DNA from: an uncultured Eubacteriales bacterium
Lineage (GTDB): Bacteria; Bacillota_A; Clostridia; Christensenellales; Aristaeellaceae
Assembly (NCBI GenBank): GCA_900321945.1
Contig: ONXY01000132.1
Span: forward strand, 1-5,176
DNA: 5,176 nt
Direction of reading: 5' to 3'
The notes below the pieces were generated by a model. It made no database searches. It saw only the letters and a program-made list of their open reading frames with translations, and was not told the origin of the DNA. The position numbers were made by a program, and so were the translations under genes. Below are positions 1 through 5,176 of this stretch, piece by piece; position 1 is the stretch's first letter, and each line of letters begins with the position of its first letter.

Positions 1-40
1 CAAAAGCGAAGGTTGTGCTTCCGAGCCGTTGATGCGGAAT

Positions 41-114
41 TGGAGCAGGTGATGGGAATCGAACCCACGTGACCAGCTTGGGAAGCTGGGGCTCTGCCAT
101 TGAGCTACACCTGC
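41..114 (-). tRNA. tRNA-Gly, anticodon CCC
   Basis: Read on the minus strand, the 74 bases fold as a complete cloverleaf. The acceptor stem is GCAGGTG/CACCTGC, the D stem is GCTC/GAGC, and the anticodon stem is CCAGC/GCTGG around the loop TTCCCAA. The variable region is TCAC, and the T stem GTGGG/CCCAT (one G-T wobble) encloses TTCGATT. With U33 in place, the anticodon is CCC (plus-strand bases 80-82), which reads the glycine codon GGG. The discriminator base is T (U73), as usual for bacterial tRNA-Gly, and the CCA end is encoded in the DNA (bases 41-43). The gene stands alone in this window, with its own promoter 46 bases upstream. Confidence 0.96.
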
Positions 115-159
115 GTGTGTACCGCACCACAAGCCCCTGAAGACTTGCGAACAAAGCAT

Positions 160-188
160 ATTGTATCCGCTTTTCCTTTTCCTGTCAA
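160..188 (-). promoter_or_regulatory. Sigma-A-type promoter of the tRNA-Gly gene
   Basis: On the minus strand there is a perfect -35 box TTGACA (plus bases 183-188), a 17-base spacer and a near-perfect -10 box TACAAT (160-165). The predicted start near base 153 leaves a leader of about 40 bases before the tRNA, which would be removed by processing. This is the strongest consensus promoter in the window and fits a stable-RNA gene. Confidence 0.85.
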
Positions 189-207
189 GCCTTTTTGACG
201 GGCAAAG

Positions 208-243
208 AAAAAACCTTTTTCAGGGCTTTCCGAAGGGCGGAAA
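208..243 (-). terminator. Weak terminator-like hairpin and T-run after clpC
   Basis: On the minus strand, TTTCCG and CGGAAA form a 6-bp stem with loop CCCTT (227-243). Twelve bases separate the stem from a run of six T (208-213). An alternative stem, CGGAAAA/TTTTCCG at 238-254, overlaps it. The gap between stem and T-run is longer than in a standard intrinsic terminator, so this is tentative. It may act together with the larger hairpin at 297-327 to end the clpC transcript before the tRNA promoter. Confidence 0.3.
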
Positions 244-296
244 AACCTTTTCCGGATCTTTTCTCTTTCCTGGCCGTCCTCTTCCGGAGGAAAGGA

Positions 297-327
297 AGCG
301 GGGAACGCGTCTTCCGCGCTCCCCGCT
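297..327 (-). terminator. Strong GC-rich hairpin downstream of clpC
   Basis: A 13-bp inverted repeat (one G-T wobble on the minus strand) encloses the 5-base loop GAAGA, beginning 38 bases past the clpC stop. The left arm on the minus strand is AGCGGGGAGCGCG and the right arm is CGCGTTCCCCGCT. The bases after it (TCCTTTCC) are pyrimidine-rich but not a true T-run. It is therefore either an imperfect intrinsic terminator or a 3'-end stabilising structure for the ctsR-clpC message. The rest of 115-365, apart from the tRNA promoter and the weaker hairpin at 208-243, shows no gene. Confidence 0.45.
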
Positions 328-365
328 CCGGGTATTCCGGATCTGCGCCTTTTTCAGGCATTCCT

Positions 366-3134
366 TCAGGCCTGTCCGCCGTCCTCCGGCGCCGGCTCGG
401 CGGTTTCCTTCCGCGGCGGCGCGGGTTCCCGCTGCTTCGCCGCTTCCCTGATCACGATCTCGCCTCCGCGGACGCCGAGCTTCACCGGCTGCCCCAGGGA
501 GACCCTGCCCTCCAGGAGCGCTTCGGAGAGCGTGTCCTCCACCGTCCGCTGAATCAGGCGGCGGAGCGGCCGGGCCCCGTATTTCGGATCGTAGCCTTCC
601 TTCGCCAGTTTTTCCCGGACCGCCTTGTCCCAGGTCAGACGGATGTCCCGGTCCTTCAGTCTGTCCGCTACCTGCCTGAGCATCATCTCCGTGATCTTCA
701 GGATGTCCTCCTCGCCCAGAGCGTGGAAAACAATCAGTTCGTCCACCCGGTTGATAAATTCCGGACGGAACAGATCCTTCACTTCCTTCATCACGGCGTC
801 CTTCATGGCCTCGTAGTCCGCCAGGCTGCGGGGGCCGGCCGCGCCGAAGCCCATGGTCCGGCTCGAGGCGATCGTGTGCGCGCCGGCGTTGGAGGTCATC
901 ACGACGATGGTGTTCCGGAAGGAAACCGTCCGCCCCGTGTTGTCCGTCAGCCTGCCGTCCTCCAGAATCTGCAGCAGCATGTTGAACACGTCCGGATGCG
1001 CCTTCTCCACCTCGTCCATCAGCACGACGCTGTAGGGTTTCCGGCGCACGGCCTCCGTCAGCTGTCCACCCTCCTCGTAGCCCACGTATCCGGGAGGCGA
1101 ACCCACCAGCCGGGAAACGGTGTGCTTCTCCATATACTCGCTCATGTCCAGGCGGATCACGGAATCCTCGTCCCCGAACATCGCCTCTCCCAGCGCGCGG
1201 CAGAGCTCGGTCTTTCCGACCCCCGTCGGTCCCAGGAAGATGAAGCTGCCGATCGGCCGTTTCGGATCCTTCAGCCCGGCTCTCGCGCGGCGAATGGCCC
1301 GGGCCACGGCGGAAATCGCCTCCTCCTGCCCGACCAGGCGCTGGTGCAGGATCTTCTCCAGCTTCATCAGCTTTCTGGCTTCCTTCTCCGTCATCTTGCT
1401 GACGGGAATCCCCGTCCACAGCGACACGACCTGGGCGATATCCTCCTCCGTCACCACGTCCCGCGACGCGGTCTGGGACCGGTTCCAGGCGGCCCGCTTC
1501 TTTTCCATCTCCTTCGTCAGGGTTCTTTCCTGATCCCGCAGGGCGGCGGCCTTCTCGAAGTCCTGGTGCGCGATGGCCTCCTTCTTTTCGATACGGACGT
1601 CCTCCAGGCGTTTCTCCTGCTCCCGCAGATCCGGCGGGGTGGTGCACGCCTGGATCCGGACGCGGCTGGCCGCCTCGTCCATCAGATCCACCGCCTTGTC
1701 CGGCAGAAAGCGGTCCGGAATGTAGCGGTCGGACAGCTTTACCGCCGCGGCCAGCGCCTCGTCGGTGATCCGTACCCGGTGATGGGCCTCGTACCGGTCC
1801 CGCAGACCGCAGAGAATGCTGAGGGTTTCCTCCGCCGTCGGCTCGTCCACCGTCACCGGCTGGAAGCGGCGTTCAAGGGCCGAATCCTTCTCGATATGCT
1901 TCCGGTATTCCTCCAGCGTGGTGGCCCCGATGCACTGAATTTCGCCCCGGCTCAGCGCCGGTTTCAGAATGTTCGCCGCGTCCAGTCCGCCCTCGCTGTT
2001 TCCCGCCCCGATAATGGTATGCATCTCGTCCATGAACAGGAGCGCGTTTCCGGTCTTGTGAAGTTCGTCCATCACGTTTTTCAGCCGTTCCTCGAACTCC
2101 CCGCGGTACTTGGTTCCCGCCACCAGGGTGCCCATGTCCAGGCTCAGCACGCGCTTGCCGATCAGCATCTCCGGCACATTCCCCTGCACGATCCGCTGGG
2201 CCAGTCCCTCCACCACGGCGCTCTTGCCGACGCCGGGCTCTCCGATGAGGACGGGGTTGTTCTTGGTCCGCCGGATCAGGATCTGAATGATGCGCTGGAT
2301 TTCCGCGTCCCTTCCGATGACCGGATCCAGTTCGTTCTTCTCCGCCGCCAGGGTCAGGTCCCTGCAGAACTGGTCCAGGGTGGATTTCCGCCCTTCCTGT
2401 CCGTTCCCGCCTCCGGGCCGGACCTGGGCCGCCATGGGCATGAAGCCCGGAACCTTGCGCGGGCTGTCCCCGGAAGGCGCGCTGTCGCGCATCTGGCGCA
2501 GGATTTCCTCCCGCGCGGCGGAGCAGTCCACCCCCGCCTTGCGGAGGATCGCGCCGGCCACGCCGTCGTCGCTGTCCAGCAGCGCCAGCCAGAAATGCTC
2601 AACGCTGACGTAGCTCTGCCCCAGCTTGTGGCTTTCCAGCACGCTGGTCTCCAGCATTTTCTTTCCCCGGGGGCTCATCTCCACGCGGCTGGCCTGAGCT
2701 GCCGGCGTTTCCCCGCTTTCCGCCAGCCGCTCCTGAATCTCCGCCACGACGCGGTCAAAGCTGAGCTTTTCCGCCACGGGCTTCGGTACGGCGGCGTTGT
2801 TCTTCAGCAGCGCGAGCAGGATATGCTCCGTGCCCACGTAAGGCATCTGCAGATCCATCGCGATGCGCTGCGCGAGCTGAAGCGTCTGCTGCGCCCGCTG
2901 AGTAAAGCGTCCGAAAATCGGCATGGAATATTCCTTTCTCTCCTCATTTTTCCGGCGCTCGGCCTGAATCGCTCCGAGCATCGTGGTCAGAAAATTCCTG
3001 AGGTTCCCTTTCATCAGATCCGCGTTCATGCGGCTCATGCAGTCCGCGCAGAGGTGGCGCGTTTTGTTCTCGTCCCCCGAAACCACGGAAACGGTAAAAT
3101 TCGCTTCGTTCTTCTGACATTCCTCGCAGAGCAT
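366..3134 (-). CDS. clpC: ClpC AAA+ unfoldase with in-frame N-terminal McsA-like zinc finger
   Basis: This is the ATP-dependent unfoldase of the cytoplasmic ClpCP protease. Seen in the 922 residues: a zinc-binding module with CxxC pairs at 3/6 and 29/32, resembling the first finger of McsA. A linker runs to 70, and a typical ClpC begins at M71 ([12 protein letters not shown]). The Clp_N repeats at about 76-215 keep both glutamates (E103, E179) that match the phosphoarginine-binding E32 and E106 of Bacillus ClpC. AAA1 has Walker A GEPGVGKS (298-305), Walker B MDE (368-370) and ERRF (421-424). The middle domain carries a UVR motif (about 521-539). AAA2 has GPTGVGKT (635-642), MDE (706-708), the ClpP-docking loop MGF (761-763) and sensor 2 GARPLRR (853-859). 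The tail from about 901 is rich in Pro and Glu. From M71 the length is 852, slightly above a usual ClpC of about 810-820. The first ATG has AAAGGAGG six bases upstream; M71 has its own site. The gene is second in the ctsR operon. The clpC identity is near certain; whether the finger is really fused is less so. Confidence 0.95.
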   Translation of the reverse strand: MLCEECQKNEANFTVSVVSGDENKTRHLCADCMSRMNADLMKGNLRNFLTTMLGAIQAERRKNEERKEYSMPIFGRFTQRAQQTLQLAQRIAMDLQMPYVGTEHILLALLKNNAAVPKPVAEKLSFDRVVAEIQERLAESGETPAAQASRVEMSPRGKKMLETSVLESHKLGQSYVSVEHFWLALLDSDDGVAGAILRKAGVDCSAAREEILRQMRDSAPSGDSPRKVPGFMPMAAQVRPGGGNGQEGRKSTLDQFCRDLTLAAEKNELDPVIGRDAEIQRIIQILIRRTKNNPVLIGEPGVGKSAVVEGLAQRIVQGNVPEMLIGKRVLSLDMGTLVAGTKYRGEFEERLKNVMDELHKTGNALLFMDEMHTIIGAGNSEGGLDAANILKPALSRGEIQCIGATTLEEYRKHIEKDSALERRFQPVTVDEPTAEETLSILCGLRDRYEAHHRVRITDEALAAAVKLSDRYIPDRFLPDKAVDLMDEAASRVRIQACTTPPDLREQEKRLEDVRIEKKEAIAHQDFEKAAALRDQERTLTKEMEKKRAAWNRSQTASRDVVTEEDIAQVVSLWTGIPVSKMTEKEARKLMKLEKILHQRLVGQEEAISAVARAIRRARAGLKDPKRPIGSFIFLGPTGVGKTELCRALGEAMFGDEDSVIRLDMSEYMEKHTVSRLVGSPPGYVGYEEGGQLTEAVRRKPYSVVLMDEVEKAHPDVFNMLLQILEDGRLTDNTGRTVSFRNTIVVMTSNAGAHTIASSRTMGFGAAGPRSLADYEAMKDAVMKEVKDLFRPEFINRVDELIVFHALGEEDILKITEMMLRQVADRLKDRDIRLTWDKAVREKLAKEGYDPKYGARPLRRLIQRTVEDTLSEALLEGRVSLGQPVKLGVRGGEIVIREAAKQREPAPPRKETAEPAPEDGGQA
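2922..2945 (-). promoter_or_regulatory. Internal ribosome binding site and ATG at the ClpC boundary
   Basis: On the minus strand GAGGAGA (2939-2945) and AAAGGA (2932-2937) lie 14 and 7 bases before an ATG (2922-2924) in the frame of the fusion. That ATG is codon 71, exactly where standalone ClpC proteins start. The spacing of AAAGGA is ideal for initiation. It suggests that ClpC without the zinc finger can be made from the same message, or that the two parts were once, or still are, separate genes. Confidence 0.65.
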
Positions 3135-3140
3135 TTCCTT

Positions 3141-3148
3141 CCTCCTTT
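3141..3148 (-). promoter_or_regulatory. Ribosome binding site of the zinc-finger/ClpC frame
   Basis: AAAGGAGG on the minus strand lies six bases before the ATG at 3132-3134, a near-ideal Shine-Dalgarno match. It shows that the zinc-finger start is a real initiation site and not a chance upstream extension of clpC. Confidence 0.85.
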
Positions 3149-3171
3149 CGGACGGTCCGCCGGTCCCGGTT

Positions 3172-3660
3172 TCAGATCTCCGGACCGTTGTCCCGCTGGC
3201 TTCTGCTGGCCAGCGCCAGAATCATGGATTTCAGCATTCTCGCCCGCAGGGCGTTCTTGATCTCCGGCGTTACGGGAACGGCCAGCGCCTTGCCGCTGAG
3301 CGCCGCGGCCATCATGGAGGCTTCCGCCTCGGTGGCCGTCCCGCTTTCCCGCAGATGCGCGACGATCCGGAGCGCCTCCTCCTCGCTGAGACTGTCCCCG
3401 ATCCGGTCCCGCACCAGGTAGGCCATTTTCTGGGTGCCGGTTTCCATGACCCGTACGATACGGATGTATCCGCCGCCGCCCCGGTGGCTTTCGGTCATAT
3501 ACCCCTGTGAAGGGGAGAAGCGGGTCGCCAGGACGTAGTTAATCTGGCTGGGAGCGCATCCGAAATACTCCGCCAGCTCGTTCCGTCTCAGTTCAACCTC
3601 CCTGGACTCCTCTCCAAGCATCTCCTTGATGAACCGCTCGATTGAATCGCTGATCCGCAT
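3172..3660 (-). CDS. ctsR: CtsR, heat-shock transcription repressor
   Basis: CtsR is a dimeric DNA-binding repressor of clp and other class III heat-shock genes in Firmicutes. With the ATG at 3660 the protein has 162 residues, near the usual 150-155. Seen in order: an N-terminal winged helix-turn-helix (LAEYFGCAPSQINYVLATRF at about 29-48), and the hallmark glycine wing RGGGGYIRI at 60-68. In this family the wing enters the DNA minor groove, and its arginine is the residue modified by McsB in Geobacillus. A C-terminal dimerisation/McsB-ClpC interaction region ends in LRARMLKSMI. The frame stays open upstream to a TTG at 3690, but that codon lies within the CtsR operator. The ATG at 3660 has GGGAG four bases upstream and starts where other CtsR proteins do, so I prefer it. 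The gene is first in the operon, 37 bases ahead of the zinc-finger/ClpC frame, and is probably autorepressed. Confidence 0.96.
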   Translation of the reverse strand: MRISDSIERFIKEMLGEESREVELRRNELAEYFGCAPSQINYVLATRFSPSQGYMTESHRGGGGYIRIVRVMETGTQKMAYLVRDRIGDSLSEEEALRIVAHLRESGTATEAEASMMAAALSGKALAVPVTPEIKNALRARMLKSMILALASRSQRDNGPEI

Positions 3661-3689
3661 TTCACTCCCGCTTTCCGTCAAACAGGCCA

Positions 3690-3706
3690 ATTGACTTTCT
3701 TTGACC
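3690..3706 (-). promoter_or_regulatory. CtsR operator (tandem heptad repeat)
   Basis: The minus strand reads GGTCAAA-GAA-AGTCAAT. The known CtsR box is a direct repeat of (A/G)GTCAAA heptads separated by NAN, so this site matches with one mismatch in its last base. It begins five bases after the -10 box of the ctsR promoter, covering the expected transcription start. Bound CtsR would block RNA polymerase, giving autoregulation and heat or protein-stress induction of ctsR and clpC together. Confidence 0.92.
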
Positions 3707-3711
3707 TTGTG

Positions 3712-3740
3712 ATTGTATCACAAAAAAACCCCTCTTGCAA
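3712..3740 (-). promoter_or_regulatory. Sigma-A-type promoter of the ctsR-clpC operon
   Basis: On the minus strand the -35 box is TTGCAA (plus 3735-3740, four of six matches to TTGACA). It is followed by a 17-base spacer and the -10 box TACAAT (3712-3717), which is preceded by TGA, forming an extended -10 (TGN). The start would fall near 3705, inside the CtsR operator, with a leader of about 45 bases. The -35 box lies in the apex of the upstream terminator hairpin. Confidence 0.8.
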
Positions 3741-3750
3741 GAGGAGTTTT
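3722..3750 (-). terminator. Intrinsic terminator of the aroK-kinase operon
   Basis: On the minus strand an A4 run leads into a stem CTCCTC(T)/(A)GAGGGG with a TGCA apex, followed by seven T. It lies 28 bases past the kinase stop codon. The stem holds one G-T wobble. The reverse orientation has only four T after the stem, so it works best in the direction of the genes. Its loop region doubles as the -35 element of the ctsR promoter. Confidence 0.85.
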
Positions 3751-3778
3751 CAAATCGGTCCGCTCCGGACCGGCGGGC

Positions 3779-4603
3779 TTATTCGACGCCGATCCGCGTG
3801 CAGGGCACCCGCCCTTCCGTCAGGTCGGAGAGGCGGTGTCTGGCGTGCCCGATGATGACGAGCGTTCCGTTCCGGACGCACTGCAGGGCGTATTCCAGTT
3901 TGGCGCGCGCTCCGTTCGCGCCTTCCCTGCTGGCGCCGACACAGCTTTCCTGCAGAATGCGGATCTGCTTCTCCACGCTCTCCGGATCCTTCCCCGTCAC
4001 GTCCCTCACCAGCGTTTCAGGATCTTTCGGATCCCGGTAGATCCCCTCGGTCGAGGTCATCAGCACCAGAGTACGGGCGTGAACCAGGTTTGCGATGACG
4101 GCGGCGGTCTCATCGTTGTCCACGCACTCGTGCACTTCGGTACCCTGCCTGCGCCGGGCGGCCAGCTCCATCTTCCTGTTTTCCTCGTCGCTGACCGGAT
4201 CGTTGTAATTCACGATCGGAATGGTTTTCTGCCGGGCGGCCCGCTCCAGCAGCAGACGGATATGCTCCCGTTTTTCCGGATCGTTGAAATGCGTATGCTC
4301 CACCAGAATCTGACGCAGGCCGTATTCCGGGCGGACAAACTGGCGGTAGGTCTGCATCAGGATCGCCTGCCCCTGGCTGGAGTAATCCGCCTTGTCCTGC
4401 TCCGGATCGCCGCACAGCTCGCATCCTGTCCGTTTCATGTAATCCAGCCGTCCGATCTCCGTCGCGCCGCTGGTCACCCAGATCATGCCCGGTCTCAGTT
4501 CCGACCCCAGCCGCGAGAAGATATTGTAGTCCATCTCCTGATCCTCCCGGCGGATCAGCGCCATGGATCCGATCTTGCCCACCAGTTCAAAACGATAGCC
4601 CAC
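3779..4603 (-). CDS. Amino-acid kinase family protein, glutamate-5-kinase-like
   Basis: The 274-residue protein aligns along its length with the catalytic domain of glutamate 5-kinase (ProB). It has KIGSMAL near the N-terminus (K10), VTSGATEIG (43-51), a QxILVEHTHF strand, IPIVNYNDPVSDEE (128-141) and CVDNDETAAVIANL (160-173) matching the family's GDNDxLSAxVA. LMTSTEGIYRDP (181-192) matches LLTDxxGLY, and AKLEYA (234-239) matches TKLxAA. It has no C-terminal PUA domain. Differences from ProB: the glycine-rich GTGGM stretch is replaced by REGANGARA, and an extra CxxC (C61, C64) follows the SGA motif. No proA is adjacent, so proline synthesis is not supported by context; such proteins are sometimes labelled uridylate kinase. 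The substrate is unknown to me. The start is GTG, with GGGGAG close upstream; an in-frame stop (the aroK TAG) lies just before it. It is co-transcribed with aroK, 27 bases downstream of it, and followed by a terminator. Confidence 0.85.
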   Translation of the reverse strand: MGYRFELVGKIGSMALIRREDQEMDYNIFSRLGSELRPGMIWVTSGATEIGRLDYMKRTGCELCGDPEQDKADYSSQGQAILMQTYRQFVRPEYGLRQILVEHTHFNDPEKREHIRLLLERAARQKTIPIVNYNDPVSDEENRKMELAARRRQGTEVHECVDNDETAAVIANLVHARTLVLMTSTEGIYRDPKDPETLVRDVTGKDPESVEKQIRILQESCVGASREGANGARAKLEYALQCVRNGTLVIIGHARHRLSDLTEGRVPCTRIGVE

Positions 4604-4630
4604 AGCTCCCCACGCTCCTGTCTTTTCCGT

Positions 4631-5146
4631 CTACGCGTGATAACGCTCCTTCAGCACCCGTTCCAGCAGCGTCAGCGCGGCGGAATACTCTCCGTCGTTC
4701 CGGATGGTCACGTCCGCCAGCATCCGGTAGACGGGCATCCGCTCCTCATACAGTTCCATCAGCTTCTCCTGCGGGTTTTCCCGCAGCAGCGGGCGTTCCT
4801 CCGCCCGGATGTCGGACAGAATCCGCTCGGGAGGCCGGTCCAGCAGTATCACGCTGCCCCATCCGCGCATGATTTTCCGGTTCACCGGATTCATGGCCGC
4901 CCCGCCGCCCGGGGAGATAATCCCGGGTCTCGACCGGGTCAGCGCCGCAAGCGCGCCTGTCTCGGCCCGGCGGAAGCCTGCCTCGCCGTATTTCGCGAAG
5001 ATATCCGGAACGGACATCCCGGCTCTCTCCTCGATCCACTGGTCCACGTCCGTAAAGGGAAGCCCCAGCTCCCGCGCGGCCCGCCGTCCCAGGCTGCTCT
5101 TTCCGCTGCCCGGCATTCCGGTCAGAAAAATCTGCCTGTCCAGCAT
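4631..5146 (-). CDS. aroK: Shikimate kinase
   Basis: This enzyme phosphorylates the 3-hydroxyl of shikimate with ATP in the cytoplasm, the fifth step of the shikimate pathway to chorismate and aromatic amino acids. At 171 residues it is of standard length. Visible motifs: Walker A GMPGSGKS (10-17), the DVD shikimate/magnesium site (33-35), and FRRAE (58-62) with the conserved substrate-binding arginine. The GGG loop at 80-82 follows ISP. The lid has RPLL (118-121), and the C-terminal ERMPVYRMLAD (135-145) has the conserved R and Y. The ATG at 5144-5146 is preceded by AAAGGGGG, seven bases away. It is upstream of, and probably co-transcribed with, the kinase-like gene; its promoter lies beyond the window, since the 30 bases upstream hold only the ribosome binding site. 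aroK and aroL denote the same activity, and the symbol choice is conventional. Confidence 0.95.
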   Translation of the reverse strand: MLDRQIFLTGMPGSGKSSLGRRAARELGLPFTDVDQWIEERAGMSVPDIFAKYGEAGFRRAETGALAALTRSRPGIISPGGGAAMNPVNRKIMRGWGSVILLDRPPERILSDIRAEERPLLRENPQEKLMELYEERMPVYRMLADVTIRNDGEYSAALTLLERVLKERYHA

Positions 5147-5176
5147 TCTTCCGCCCCCTTTCCTTCCGCGCCCCGC

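Noticed and set aside
1..40. A possible second tRNA or terminator downstream of the tRNA-Gly gene
   Set aside because: No cloverleaf arm and no stem longer than four base pairs can be drawn before the window ends; there is only a short CTTTTG.
183..200. A possible second CtsR site (GTCAAA and TTGAC) near the tRNA promoter
   Set aside because: The two motifs face opposite ways and lack the direct heptad-NAN-heptad layout. TTGAC is simply part of the -35 box.
220..1647. A minus-strand open frame of 475 codons overlapping the 3' half of clpC in another frame
   Set aside because: The product is a Gly/Arg/Ala-rich shadow of the GC-rich coding frame, with no domain and no convincing ribosome binding site.
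195..3260. A plus-strand open frame of 1021 codons running antisense through all of clpC
   Set aside because: Its codons are the exact reverse complements of clpC codons, so it stays open simply because clpC uses no TTA, CTA or TCA codons in this GC-rich genome. The predicted protein has no recognisable domain, and the minus strand encodes an unmistakable ClpC.
3661..3690. A ctsR start at the TTG codon at 3690, adding ten residues
   Set aside because: The TTG overlaps the CtsR operator and has only a weak AAAGAAAG upstream. The ATG at 3660 has a GGGAG site and matches the usual CtsR N-terminus.
1..5176. CRISPR array, mobile element, phage or defence system
   Set aside because: There are no regularly spaced direct repeats, transposase, integrase, attachment site or toxin-antitoxin motifs. 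All coding regions are housekeeping families or kinase-like genes with even codon use.

Overview
The window carries a chromosomal stretch of a GC-rich Firmicute, most likely a clostridial-class anaerobe. The evidence is a ctsR-clpC heat-shock locus with a canonical CtsR operator, AGGAGG-type ribosome binding sites, sigma-A-type promoters and low-GC-phylum protein families written in GC-rich codons. I cannot name a genus. All genes lie on the minus strand, so transcription runs from high to low coordinates.

In transcription order, the right end (5146-3779) holds aroK (shikimate kinase) followed after 27 bases by a diverged glutamate-5-kinase-like amino-acid kinase that begins with GTG. A hairpin terminator (3722-3750) closes this pair. 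The -35 element of the next promoter lies inside that hairpin. The promoter (TTGCAA, 17-base spacer, TACAAT) drives ctsR, with a CtsR heptad-repeat operator (3690-3706) over the expected transcription start. This is the classic autoregulated class III heat-shock arrangement.

ctsR is followed after 37 bases by a 922-codon frame. It joins an McsA-like zinc-finger module (two CxxC pairs, residues 3-32) in frame to a complete ClpC AAA+ unfoldase (from residue 71). A second Shine-Dalgarno and ATG sit exactly at the ClpC boundary, so a fusion protein, a free ClpC, or both could be made. No mcsB (protein arginine kinase) lies between ctsR and clpC, where it stands in Bacillus, yet the phosphoarginine-reading glutamates of the ClpC N-domain are conserved.

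The left end (1-365) holds a 251-base spacer with hairpins after clpC, then a strong consensus promoter and a single tRNA-Gly(CCC) gene with an encoded CCA end. Bases 1-40 show nothing I can identify.

Most of the window is ordinary housekeeping sequence. The parts worth a second look are the zinc-finger/ClpC fusion with its internal start, the missing mcsB, and the unusual kinase.
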